A stretch of DNA of 64,000 nucleotides from Streptomyces sp. WM6386 (GTDB taxonomy: Bacteria; Actinomycetota; Actinomycetes; Streptomycetales; Streptomycetaceae), in assembly GCF_000972385.1 (NCBI RefSeq), contig NZ_JXTE01000004.1:142484-206483 (forward strand), read 5' to 3'. The notes beneath the pieces are model-generated. The model did not search any database. It was not told the origin of the DNA and worked only from the letters and a program-made list of their open reading frames with translations. Shown piece after piece: positions 8,886-16,699 of the stretch. Position 1 is the first letter of the stretch. Each line of letters opens with the position of its first letter. A program made the position numbers and the translations under genes.

Positions 8886-9317
8886 ATGACCACCACCGCG
8901 ACGACGACCCGTGCCGTGGTCGAGGAACTGCTGCGGCGCATCGGCGCGGGCGACCCGGAGCGGATCGCCGAGCTCTACGCCGACCAGGGCGACTGGAAGC
9001 TGAACTGGCCGCAGGACGAGCACGGCCGCCCCGCCACCCCCTGGATCCGGCATCGCTCCACCCGGGCGGACGCCGCCGCCCACTACCGCGAACTGGCCGC
9101 CGGTCATCTCCCGGGTGAGGCGGCCACCGAGATCGAGCGCATCCTCGTCGACGGCACCGACGCGGTGGTCCTCGGCGAGATCCGGCAGACCGCCCGGGCG
9201 ACGGGGCGTGCGTATCTCGCCACCTTCGCGCTGCACCTGACCGTCGAGGACGGCCTGATCGCCCGCCATCACGTGTACGAGGACAGCCTCGCCGTCGCCC
9301 GTGCCTTCGCACCGTGA
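8886..9317 (+). CDS. SnoaL/NTF2-like small protein
   Basis: A 143-residue cone-shaped alpha+beta protein. The N-terminal helix VVEELLRRIGAGDPERIAELYADQGDW and later strands TFALHLTVEDGLIARHHVYEDSLAV are the usual nuclear-transport-factor-2-like pattern. AAGGAGAGGATCACCG precedes the ATG at 8886. Members bind or transform small hydrophobic ligands, but many have no known activity. It is divergent from the deazaflavin protein (185-base gap) and converges with the LysE-type gene. Confidence 0.82.
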   Translation: MTTTATTTRAVVEELLRRIGAGDPERIAELYADQGDWKLNWPQDEHGRPATPWIRHRSTRADAAAHYRELAAGHLPGEAATEIERILVDGTDAVVLGEIRQTARATGRAYLATFALHLTVEDGLIARHHVYEDSLAVARAFAP

Positions 9318-9320
9318 CGG

Positions 9321-9950
9321 TCACGACGACAGCATCATCCGCACGGCCAGCCCCATGATCACGCCGCTCGACACCACGGCCGTCACCAGCCGCCCCCGTC
9401 TGCCGGTCAGCACCCTGCCGAGCAGCGCGCCACCCCCGGCCAGCAGCAGCTGCCAGCTCGCGGAGGCGAGGAAGGCCGCCACGACGAACACGCCCTGCTC
9501 CAGCGGGCGGACCGGGTCGGTGGTGCGGGTGCCGAGGACCAGGGCCGCGAAGTAGATCACGGTGGTCGGGTTGAGCAGGGTGATCCCGAGCAGCGCCAGA
9601 TACGCCCGCGCGGGGCTCGGGGGAGGCGGGTCGGAGCGCGTGGTGAGCCGACGGTCGCGGTACTGGCGTACGGCGACGACCGCACCCCGTGCCGCCAACG
9701 CGAGCAGCAGCAGGGCGGAGGCCCAGCGCAGCGGCCCGAGCACCGGACGCAGGGCGGCGGCGAGGGCGGCGCCCCCGACCGTGGCCACCAGGGCGTACAG
9801 CCCGTCGGCGGTCGCGACGCCGAGCGCGGCACAGACCCCGGTGCGCAGGGAGGTACGGGCGGTGAGGGAGACGAGATAGGTCGCGACCGCGCCGACGGGC
9901 ACGGCGATGCCGTATCCCGCGAGCAGCCCCGCGACCAGCGCGGCGGTCAC
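9321..9950 (-). CDS. LysE-family exporter
   Basis: About 209 residues with six hydrophobic segments and the LysE signature PVGAVATYLVSL near the N-terminus and LLNPTTVIYFAALV in the middle. LysE proteins export amino acids or similar metabolites. The start is uncertain: the GTG at 9950 gives the family's usual length, but its ribosome site is poor; another GTG is at 9974. Divergent from the P450 gene. Confidence 0.8.
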   Translation of the reverse strand: MTAALVAGLLAGYGIAVPVGAVATYLVSLTARTSLRTGVCAALGVATADGLYALVATVGGAALAAALRPVLGPLRWASALLLLALAARGAVVAVRQYRDRRLTTRSDPPPPSPARAYLALLGITLLNPTTVIYFAALVLGTRTTDPVRPLEQGVFVVAAFLASASWQLLLAGGGALLGRVLTGRRGRLVTAVVSSGVIMGLAVRMMLSS

Positions 9951-10109
9951 GACGTGGGAAGCGTCGGTCCCCACGGTCGGCCGGACTGCTGCTGGAACCG
10001 CACCGGACGAACGGCGGCGGTCAGCGGCAGAAGGGCATCGAAGGTAGGCATGGCCGGATTCTGGGGGCGGCCGGGGGCCGGTGACAACCGAATTACGGGG
10101 GCGATCCCC

Positions 10110-10175
10110 GGCCAGATCGCGCATCCGGGGGATCTGGCCGAACTTGCCGTCCCGCAACTAGATGCCCGGGGCATC
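10110..10175. promoter_or_regulatory. Inverted repeats upstream of P450 gene
   Basis: Two inverted repeats lie between the LysE and P450 genes: GGCCAGATC (10110-10118) pairs with GATCTGGCC (10131-10139), and GATGCCC-G-GGGCATC (10161-10175) is a perfect 15-bp palindrome 44 bases before the P450 start. The second looks like a repressor operator; the first could be an operator or an RNA hairpin. No regulator is encoded next to them in the same orientation. Confidence 0.45.
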
Positions 10176-10219
10176 CAATGAGGACACGCAAGAGGCACCC
10201 TTCGTCTGCGAGGTCTTCC

Positions 10220-11407
10220 ATGACGGAAACGGAACCCGTCGCCTTCCCCCAGGACCGGACCTGCCCCTACCACCCGCCCGCCGCCTACGCCCCCCTGCGC
10301 GCCTCCCGCCCACTGACCCGCATCCGGCTCTACGACGGCCGTCCTGCCTGGTTGGTGACCGGACACGCACTCGCCCGCGACCTGCTCGCCGACCGACGGC
10401 TGTCCACCGATCGCACCCGCCCCGGCTTCCCGGCCCCCACCGAACGCTTCGCGGCGGTCAAGGACCGGAAGGCCGCGCTGCTGGGCTACGACGATCCCGA
10501 ACACCACGCCCAGCGCCGCAGGATGATCCCCAGCTTCACGCTCAAACGCGCCGCGGGACTGCGCCCGCAGATCCAGCGGATCGTGGACGAGCGACTCGAC
10601 GCGATGATCGAACAGGGGCCGCCGGCCGAGCTGGTGAGCGCCTTCGCGCTGCCCGTGCCCTCGACGGTGATCTGCGCCCTCCTCGGTGTCCCGTACGCCG
10701 ATCACGATTTCTTCGAGGGGCAGTCGCGCCGGCTGCTGCGCGGGCCGACGGCCGCCGACACCCTGGACGCGCGTGACCGGCTGGACGCGTACTTCGAGGA
10801 GCTGATCGACCGCAAGCGGCGGGACCGGGAGTCCGGCGACGGCGTGCTGGACGAACTCGTCCACGAGGGCGCCGTGGACCGCGGGGAACTGATCACCCTG
10901 GCCACCGTCCTGCTGGTCGCCGGGCACGAGACCACCGCGAACATGATCTCGCTCGGCACCTACACCCTTCTCCAACACCCCGACCGGCTGGCCGAGTTGC
11001 GGGCCGATCCGACCCTCCTGCCCACCGCCGTGGAGGAGTTGATGCGGCTGCTGTCGATCGCGGACGGACTGCTGCGGATGGCGGTCGAGGACATCGAGCT
11101 GGACGGGGCGACGATCCGGTCCGGCGACGGCGTGGTGTTCTCGACCTCGGTCATCAACCGCGACGAGGACGTCTACCCCGCCCCGGACAGCCTCGACTGG
11201 CACCGTTCCGCCCGCCATCACGTCGGGTTCGGCTTCGGTATCCACCAGTGCCTGGGGCAGAACCTGGCCCGCGCGGAAATGGAGATCGCCCTGCGCACCC
11301 TCCTGGAGCGGCTGCCCACGCTGCGCCTGGCCGCCCCGGCGGACGAGATCCCCTTCAAGCCCGGCGACACCATCCAGGGGATGCTGGAACTCCCCGTGAC
11401 CTGGTAA
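10220..11407 (+). CDS. Cytochrome P450 (CYP105-like)
   Basis: A 395-residue soluble P450. The oxygen-activating I-helix motif AGHETT places Thr238/Thr239; the heme-binding loop is FGFGIHQCLGQ with Cys344 as the thiolate ligand. The N-terminus (CPYHPPAAYAPLR) and overall similarity point to the CYP105 family of Streptomyces monooxygenases, which hydroxylate drugs, fatty acids or macrolides. The ATG at 10220 is favoured; a frame from 10178 adds a basic non-conserved tail. A ferredoxin gene follows by 12 bases, supplying electrons. Substrate unknown. Confidence 0.92.
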   Translation: MTETEPVAFPQDRTCPYHPPAAYAPLRASRPLTRIRLYDGRPAWLVTGHALARDLLADRRLSTDRTRPGFPAPTERFAAVKDRKAALLGYDDPEHHAQRRRMIPSFTLKRAAGLRPQIQRIVDERLDAMIEQGPPAELVSAFALPVPSTVICALLGVPYADHDFFEGQSRRLLRGPTAADTLDARDRLDAYFEELIDRKRRDRESGDGVLDELVHEGAVDRGELITLATVLLVAGHETTANMISLGTYTLLQHPDRLAELRADPTLLPTAVEELMRLLSIADGLLRMAVEDIELDGATIRSGDGVVFSTSVINRDEDVYPAPDSLDWHRSARHHVGFGFGIHQCLGQNLARAEMEIALRTLLERLPTLRLAAPADEIPFKPGDTIQGMLELPVTW

Positions 11408-11419
11408 GAGGCTCCGCCC

Positions 11420-11611
11420 ATGCACATCGACATCGACAAGGACGCCTGCATCGGGGCCGGTCAGTGCGCCCTGGCAGCCCCGGGCGTGTTCACCCAGGAC
11501 GACGACGGATTCAGCGAACTGATGCCCGGCCGGGAGGACGGCGCCGGCGACCCGATGGTGCGCGAGGCGGCCAGGGCCTGCCCCGTCGGGGCCATCACGA
11601 CGTCCGGCTGA
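11420..11611 (+). CDS. 3Fe-4S ferredoxin
   Basis: A 63-residue ferredoxin with only three cluster cysteines: Cys10, Cys16 and Cys54, in CIGAGQC and ACPVGAI. Alanine stands where a 4Fe-4S protein would have its extra cysteine, so a 3Fe-4S cluster is expected, as in the partners of Streptomyces P450s. Acidic overall. It lies 12 bases after the P450 gene and almost certainly transfers electrons to it; no ferredoxin reductase is nearby. Confidence 0.92.
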   Translation: MHIDIDKDACIGAGQCALAAPGVFTQDDDGFSELMPGREDGAGDPMVREAARACPVGAITTSG

Positions 11612-11643
11612 TCACCCGGAGCGGAAGATCCCTGCGGAAACCG

Positions 11644-12201
11644 TCACGGCCGGGCGAGGTCCATCAGTGACCGGGCCGCCTCCCGTGCCTCCCTGGCCGG
11701 CCCGGTGGTCCGGGTGATGCCGGCCGTGACCATCGCCCCCTCGGCCAGCAGGAACAGCCGGCCGGTCAGGCCGTCCGGGAGTCCGGCGTCCGCCACAAGA
11801 GCGGCGAGGTAGGCGCGGAACGCCCCTTTGTGCGCCCGCACCTGGGCCGTCACCCGGCTCGACGTCGCGCCCAGTTCGCCGTAGGAATTGATCCACGCGC
11901 ACCCGCGGAACCCGTCCTCCCCGAACCACCGCTCCAGCCAGTCGAAGACGGCGAGGATCCGCTCCCGGGGGTCCTCGCCGCGCTCGACGTACTCCGCGAG
12001 CCGCTCCCGCCACCGCACGTCACGGCGCTCCAGATAGGCCTCCACCAACTGCTCCTTCGCGGGGAAGAGTTGGTACAGCCGCTTGAGCGAGACCCCCGAC
12101 GCGCCGCGGATGTCGTCCATGCCGACGGACTGGATGCCCCGGCCGTAGAACAGCTCCTCGGCGGCGTCCAGTGCCTGCTCCCGGGCGGTCGCGCTGTCCA
12201 T
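11644..12201 (-). CDS. TetR-family regulator of the divergent DUF1348 gene
   Basis: A 185-residue repressor. The HTH (SVGMDDIRGASGVSLKRLYQLFPAKEQLV) is at residues 24-52, and the C-terminal part resembles TetR proteins that sense small organic molecules (GFRGCAWINSYGELG). It is divergent from the NTF2-like DUF1348 gene, and two matching palindromes lie in the 95-base gap, so it most likely represses both promoters. It converges with the ferredoxin gene. Confidence 0.9.
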   Translation of the reverse strand: MDSATAREQALDAAEELFYGRGIQSVGMDDIRGASGVSLKRLYQLFPAKEQLVEAYLERRDVRWRERLAEYVERGEDPRERILAVFDWLERWFGEDGFRGCAWINSYGELGATSSRVTAQVRAHKGAFRAYLAALVADAGLPDGLTGRLFLLAEGAMVTAGITRTTGPAREAREAARSLMDLARP

Positions 12202-12221
12202 GCCGGGTCACTCCTTGACGT

Positions 12222-12273
12222 GAGAACGTGCGTTCTCCTACGGTAGCAGCCACCCGGGAGAACGCACGTTCTC
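12222..12273. promoter_or_regulatory. Twin TetR operators
   Basis: GAGAACGTGCGTTCTC (12222-12237) and GAGAACGCACGTTCTC (12258-12273) share perfect GAGAACG/CGTTCTC arms around a two-base centre and are exact reverse complements of each other. Their centres are 36 bp apart. One site is 20 bases upstream of each divergent start codon, ideal for repressing both promoters. Confidence 0.85.
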
Positions 12274-12296
12274 CCTTTCCGGCCACGGAGGATGAC

Positions 12297-12755
12297 ATGA
12301 CCGACCGTCCACCCCTGCCGCCCTTCACCCGCGAGAGCGCGGCTCAGAAGGTGCGGGCCGCCGAGGACGCCTGGAACACCCGCGACCCGCACAAGGTGGC
12401 GCTGGCCTACTCCGAGGACTCGGTGTGGCGCAACCGCGGAACCTTCGTCACCGGCCGCGCCGAGATCGTCGAGTTCCTCACCGCGAAGTGGGCGCGCGAG
12501 CAGGAGTACGCACTGCGCAAGGACCTGTGGGCCTTCGACGGCCACCGCATCGCCGTCCGCTTCCAGTACGAGTGCCGGGACACCGACGGCCAGTGGTGGC
12601 GCGCGTACGGCAACGAACTCTGGGAGTTCGACGAGCACGGCCTGATGACCCGGCGCGAGGCCAGCATCAACGACGTACCGATCGAGGAGAAGGAACGCCG
12701 CGTCCTCGGCCCGCGGCCCGAGACCGAGCGCGGGGCGACCTTCCCGCTTCAGTAG
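12297..12755 (+). CDS. DUF1348 (NTF2-like) protein
   Basis: A 152-residue protein matching DUF1348, small nuclear-transport-factor-2-like proteins. Motifs include [27 protein letters not shown] and [34 protein letters not shown] is seven bases before the ATG at 12297. An in-frame codon at 12228 lies inside an operator and is not a believable start. No activity is established for the family; divergent TetR control suggests a response to a small molecule. A flavoprotein gene follows nine bases downstream. Confidence 0.9.
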   Translation: MTDRPPLPPFTRESAAQKVRAAEDAWNTRDPHKVALAYSEDSVWRNRGTFVTGRAEIVEFLTAKWAREQEYALRKDLWAFDGHRIAVRFQYECRDTDGQWWRAYGNELWEFDEHGLMTRREASINDVPIEEKERRVLGPRPETERGATFPLQ

Positions 12756-12764
12756 GGTCGGCGG

Positions 12765-13280
12765 GTGACCGAACAGGCCGGGAAACCCTTCCTCTACGTC
12801 GTCGTCTGCGCCGCCGGGATCGCCGCGGGAGTCGGCGAACTCATCACCGCCGCCCAGGAAGAGGGCTGGGAGGTCGGGGTCATCGCCACGCCCGTCGCGA
12901 TGAACGGCTTCTTCGACACCGCCGCCGTCGAGGCCCGGACCGGCCGTCCGATCCGTTCCGCCTGGCGCACCCCCGCAGAGCCGCGCCCCTTCCCGCCACC
13001 GGACGCCGTGGTGGTCGCGCCCGCCACCTTCAACACCGTCAACAAATGGGCGGCCGGCCTGGGCGACACACTGGCCGTCGGCACCCTGTGCGAGGCGTCT
13101 GGCCTGGGCGTCCCCATCGCCGTACTGCCGTGTGTGGCCGACGCGTTGGCCGCCCATCCCGCCTACCAGGACAGCCTGATACGGCTGCGGGGGATGGGGG
13201 TGCGGTTCGGTCCGCCCTTCGCGGGGGAGCCGGGGGCCGAGTTCGCGTGGGAGCAGGCGCTGGACCTGCTCAGACGGTGA
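12765..13280 (+). CDS. Flavoprotein (phosphopantothenoylcysteine decarboxylase-like)
   Basis: A 171-residue Rossmann-like flavoprotein. The PATFNTVNKWAAG segment is the FMN-binding and substrate motif of HFCD flavoproteins, and VVVCAAGIAAGVGELI is the first strand-helix. It is shorter than a bifunctional CoaBC and lacks the synthetase half, so it is more likely a stand-alone decarboxylase-like or regulatory flavoprotein. GTG start nine bases after the DUF1348 stop; likely co-transcribed under the TetR operator. Its 3' end overlaps the convergent MBL gene by 11 bases. Confidence 0.85.
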   Translation: MTEQAGKPFLYVVVCAAGIAAGVGELITAAQEEGWEVGVIATPVAMNGFFDTAAVEARTGRPIRSAWRTPAEPRPFPPPDAVVVAPATFNTVNKWAAGLGDTLAVGTLCEASGLGVPIAVLPCVADALAAHPAYQDSLIRLRGMGVRFGPPFAGEPGAEFAWEQALDLLRR

Positions 13281-14046
13281 GCTGCCAAGGGGTGCCGATG
13301 GGCAGCCAGTGCACCTGCGGGCCCTCGGCGAGCACCTTCTCCGCGCTCTGGCGGCCCTCCTGGAAGTGCGACCAGCCCTCGTAGTGGACGGGCAGCACCG
13401 TGTGCGGTCGCAGCAGGCCGCACAGCTCCACCGCCCGGGCCGCGGTCATCGTGTAGCGGACCGGGCCGGTCACCGGGAAACGCACACCGCCCAGGTGCAG
13501 CAGGGCGGTCCCCACATCCACCCGGCGGGCGACCTCGCGCACCCCGTCGTAGAGGACCGTGTCGCCCGAGATCCACAGCGCGCCGTGCTCCTGCCCCTGC
13601 CGGCTCAGCGCGAAGCCGGTCACCTCGCCGACGATCGGGCGGGAGAACCGGGGACCGTGGCGGGCCGGGGTGGCCGTGACCTCGATGGTGGGGCGGCCCG
13701 GTGTCTGGAGCCGCCAGGTCGTCCACGGGTCGAGTCCGCGGGCATTGCCGCCCAGCCGACGGGCCCCGGACGGGGTCGTCAGGACGACGTCCGCCCTCGG
13801 CAGCTGGGCGCGTCCGGCCGTGTCCAGGTTGTCGGCGTGATGGTCATGGGTGAGCAACACCGCGTCCAGCGGCGGGAGTTCGGAGGCCGGCACGGCCGGT
13901 CCCGCGGTCTTGCGGGAGGACGTGCCCCAGCCGAAGGAGTAGCGGCGGCCGGGCGGGTCGAATGTCGGGTCCGTCAGCAGCCGCCGGCCGGCGACCTCGA
14001 TCAACGTGGTCGGACCGCCGATGTGCGTGATACGGATCTCGGTCAT
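13270..14046 (-). CDS. Metallo-beta-lactamase-fold hydrolase (UlaG-like)
   Basis: A 258-residue MBL-fold protein beginning MTEIRITHIGGPTTLIEVAGRRLLTDPTF. The metal motif is THDHHADN, with later ligands in the ISGDT and PVHYEGW segments. UlaG-like members hydrolyse lactones or phosphodiesters, but substrate cannot be set here. ATG 14046 is chosen as the family start; the longer frame to 14079 adds a basic stretch. A hairpin separates it from the upstream frameshifted hydrolase. Confidence 0.87.
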   Translation of the reverse strand: MTEIRITHIGGPTTLIEVAGRRLLTDPTFDPPGRRYSFGWGTSSRKTAGPAVPASELPPLDAVLLTHDHHADNLDTAGRAQLPRADVVLTTPSGARRLGGNARGLDPWTTWRLQTPGRPTIEVTATPARHGPRFSRPIVGEVTGFALSRQGQEHGALWISGDTVLYDGVREVARRVDVGTALLHLGGVRFPVTGPVRYTMTAARAVELCGLLRPHTVLPVHYEGWSHFQEGRQSAEKVLAEGPQVHWLPIGTPWQLTV

Positions 14047-14067
14047 ACGACGGTCCCTTCCGCAGGC

Positions 14068-14095
14068 CCGGGGCGGCACGCGCCAACCGCCCCGG
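14068..14095 (-). terminator. Hairpin after frameshifted hydrolase
   Basis: CCGGGGCGG (14068-14076) pairs perfectly with CCGCCCCGG (14087-14095) over a ten-base loop, just downstream of the stop of the minus-strand hydrolase pseudogene. There is no T-tract. Likely a transcription terminator or RNA-stabilising hairpin. Confidence 0.5.
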
Positions 14096-14103
14096 ACGGT
14101 GGG

Positions 14104-14902
14104 CTACTCGGCGTGCGACACGGCCCAGTCGAGGGCGTGGTCGGCGACCTCCTCCCAGCCGGGCGCGGCGGGCAGCAGATGCGGGCGGCCCGCGAACTCC
14201 CTGACCTCGGTGACCGTGTTCGACTTGTAGTGCCTGGCGTTGGACTGCTGCACCCTGGGCGGCATCAGATGATCATGCTCGCCCGAGACGAACAACAACG
14301 GCGCGCGGTCGTCATTGTGGTAGTTCACGTACGTGCTCTGGTGGCCCGGCCGCAGCGTCGCCAGGGCGCTGTCCCAGAAGATGCTCCCGGACGCGGGGAC
14401 CGCGTAGCGCTGGTACAGCGCGCGGGACTCCTCCTCCGGGAACGTGTTGGTGAAGGCGTAGTGCCACTGCTCGAAGGTCAGGCCGACCGCACGGTGCCGG
14501 TTGGCCGGGTTCTTCAGCACGGGGAACGCCGCCTTGATCTGGGTCAGCGGCACCACCGCGACGCCCTCCGTGGGCGCCGAGTTGAGGGCGACGCCCGCCG
14601 CCCCGAACCCCCGGTCGAGCAGCAGCTGGACGAAGACGCCCCCGGCGGAGTGACCGATCAGAACAGGTGGTCGGTCCAGGCCGCGGACCAAGGTCTCCAG
14701 ACTGTCCAGGATCTGTTGGACCGTCACCTTCTCGATCGGCGTCGGATCGGCGTTGAGCGACTCGACCTCCACCTCGAAGCCGGGGTAGGCGGGGGTGAGA
14801 ACGCGGTAGCCGCGCTTCTCGTAGTGGGCGGCCCCACTGCTCCCAACTCCGTGGGGTGACCCAGAAGCCGTGGATGAGGACGATGGTGTCCGGAGCGCTC
14901 AT
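14104..14902 (-). pseudogene. Alpha/beta hydrolase, frameshifted
   Basis: The N-terminus (MSAPDTIVLIHGFWVTPRSWEQW) reads in one frame from 14902. The continuation (AAHYEKRGYRVLTPAYPGFEVEVE, then IGHSAGGVFVQLLLDRG with the nucleophile Ser, to the end) reads in another frame. The break is at a run of four C (G on the coding strand) at 14832-14835: removing one base restores a continuous 265-residue hydrolase. Total span is 799 bases, one more than a multiple of three. The shift is either a real inactivating mutation or a sequencing error in a homopolymer. The His in a later HLLPAAPGW context could complete the triad. Confidence 0.8.
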
Positions 14903-14921
14903 GACTCCTCCTTCGCAGGTG

Positions 14922-15755
14922 TCAGCAGGTGGCGCGGTACGCGGCCTCGATGTGCCGGACGACGGTGTCCGGGCGCGACATCATCACGACGTGCGAAGCC
15001 CCCTTGGCCTCGACGACCCTGCTGCCGGCCCGCTCGGCCATGAACCGCTGCACCGCGGGCGGGATGACCCGGTCGGCGCCGGCGACGACGTACCACGACG
15101 GCAGGGACCGCCACGCCGGTACGCCGCTGGCGGAGTCCAACCCGCGTAGGCTGCCCGGGCGTTGGGCCACCGCCATCGCCCGGGTCAGCGAGCGCGGCAG
15201 GTCCTGGGCGAAGACGTCGTGGAACTTCGCCGGATCGATGTAGCCGTCGATGCCGGGATCGCTGCTGCCGGGGATCGGGTACGGCCGGGTGACCAGCGCG
15301 CCCGGCAACTGGCTGCCGGGGAACCGGCCCGCCAGTTCCAGCGCGGTCTCGCCCTTGTCGGGCGCGAACGCGGCCACGTACACGAGCGCCCTGACGTTCG
15401 GGTTGGCGAGCGCGGCGTTGGTGATGACCTCGCCGCCGTAGGAGTGGCCGACCAGGACGACCGGGCCGGGGAACGTGGCGACGACGCTGGAGACGTACGC
15501 CGCGTCACCGGCGAGGTCACGCAGGGGGTTGGCCGGTGCGATGACGTCGTAACCCGCCTTGAGCAGCCGGGAACTGACCTCGTTCCAGCCGGAGGCGTCG
15601 GCGAACACACCATGGACGAGGACGACGGTCGGTCTGGTGCCGGAGGTGGCCGAGGCGGCCGAGACGGGCGTCGCCGCGGTGCCGACGGTGAGCGCACCGC
15701 CCGCCGCGACGAGCCCACCGAGGACGCGACGGCGGGGCTGGCTTTCGGAGACCAT
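14922..15755 (-). CDS. Secreted alpha/beta hydrolase (Tat signal)
   Basis: A 277-residue hydrolase. The N-terminus QPRRRVLGGLVAAGGALTVG is a twin-arginine signal with an Ala-x-Ala cleavage region near residue 34. HGVFADASGW supplies the oxyanion loop, GHSYGG the nucleophile Ser, and GASHVVMM the His. Related exported esterase/lactonase-like proteins are common in Streptomyces. It lies between two other alpha/beta hydrolase genes on the same strand, perhaps as one operon. Confidence 0.88.
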   Translation of the reverse strand: MVSESQPRRRVLGGLVAAGGALTVGTAATPVSAASATSGTRPTVVLVHGVFADASGWNEVSSRLLKAGYDVIAPANPLRDLAGDAAYVSSVVATFPGPVVLVGHSYGGEVITNAALANPNVRALVYVAAFAPDKGETALELAGRFPGSQLPGALVTRPYPIPGSSDPGIDGYIDPAKFHDVFAQDLPRSLTRAMAVAQRPGSLRGLDSASGVPAWRSLPSWYVVAGADRVIPPAVQRFMAERAGSRVVEAKGASHVVMMSRPDTVVRHIEAAYRATC

Positions 15756-15777
15756 GCCTTGGGGATTCCTTCCGGGG

Positions 15778-16602
15778 TCAGGAGTTGAGGAAGTCCAGCA
15801 GGTCGGCGTTCAACTGGTCCTTGTGCGTGTCGGTGATGCCGTGCGGGGCGCCCGCGTAGACCTTCAGCGTGGCGTTCTTGATCCGTGCCGCCGACGCCTT
15901 GCCGCCCACCTCGAAGGGCACGACCTGGTCGTCGTCGCCGTGGACCACCAGCGTCGGTACGTCGAACGCGTCCAGGTCGGGGCGGAAGTCGGTCGCGGAG
16001 AAGGCCGCGACACACTCGTAGGCATTGCGGTGTCCGGCCTGGAGCCCCTGCCGCCAGAAAGCGTCCCGAGTGCCCTGGGAGACATCGGCGCCGGGCCGGT
16101 TGTTGCCGAAGAACGGTCCGTCGGCCAGATCCCGGTACAGCTGCGACCGGTCGGCGAGCGAACCGGCGCGGATCCCGTCGAAGACCTCGACGGGCACGCC
16201 GCCGGGGTTGTCGTCGGTCCTGAGCATGAACGGCGGGACGGCGGAGACGAGCACCAGCTGGGCGAGCCGGCTGGTGCCGTGCCGGCCCACGTAGCGGGCG
16301 ACCTCGCCGCCGCCCGTGGAGAAGCCGATCAACGTCGCGTCCCGCAGATCGAGGGTGTCGATCAGGGTGGCGAGGTCGTCGGCGTAGGTGTTCATCTCGT
16401 TGCCGGTCCACGTCTGCGTGGACCGGCCGTGCCCGCGCCGGTCGTGGGCGATGACACGGAACCCCTGGGAGGCGAGGAACAGTTGCTGGGCCTCCCAGCT
16501 GTCGGAGTTCAGCGGCCAGCCGTGGCTGAGCACCACGGGACGGCCCAGGCCCCAGTCCTTGTAGAAGATCTCGGCTCCGTCGGCTGCGGTGACGTACGGC
16601 AT
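15778..16602 (-). CDS. Alpha/beta hydrolase, non-heme chloroperoxidase-like
   Basis: A 274-residue cytoplasmic hydrolase resembling cofactor-free haloperoxidases/esterases. [14 protein letters not shown] is the oxyanion loop, GFSTGGGE carries the nucleophile Ser, DDDQVVPFE the acid Asp, and [13 protein letters not shown] the His. Start at 16602 gives the family N-terminus [18 protein letters not shown]. It lies downstream of the LAL regulator gene on the same strand, about 100 bases away. Confidence 0.9.
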   Translation of the reverse strand: MPYVTAADGAEIFYKDWGLGRPVVLSHGWPLNSDSWEAQQLFLASQGFRVIAHDRRGHGRSTQTWTGNEMNTYADDLATLIDTLDLRDATLIGFSTGGGEVARYVGRHGTSRLAQLVLVSAVPPFMLRTDDNPGGVPVEVFDGIRAGSLADRSQLYRDLADGPFFGNNRPGADVSQGTRDAFWRQGLQAGHRNAYECVAAFSATDFRPDLDAFDVPTLVVHGDDDQVVPFEVGGKASAARIKNATLKVYAGAPHGITDTHKDQLNADLLDFLNS

Positions 16603-16699
16603 GGGAGCGCTCCCGTCTGTGAGACGTTGTCCGGCGCCCCGATCCTCGTTCGACCGATGGCGTTCCCGGACCCCGTGAAACGCGTAGTCGTGACCGGCC

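Noticed and set aside
12228..12296. Upstream in-frame start for the DUF1348 gene
   Set aside because: It would place one operator inside the coding region and lacks a ribosome site; ATG 12297 has GGAGG.
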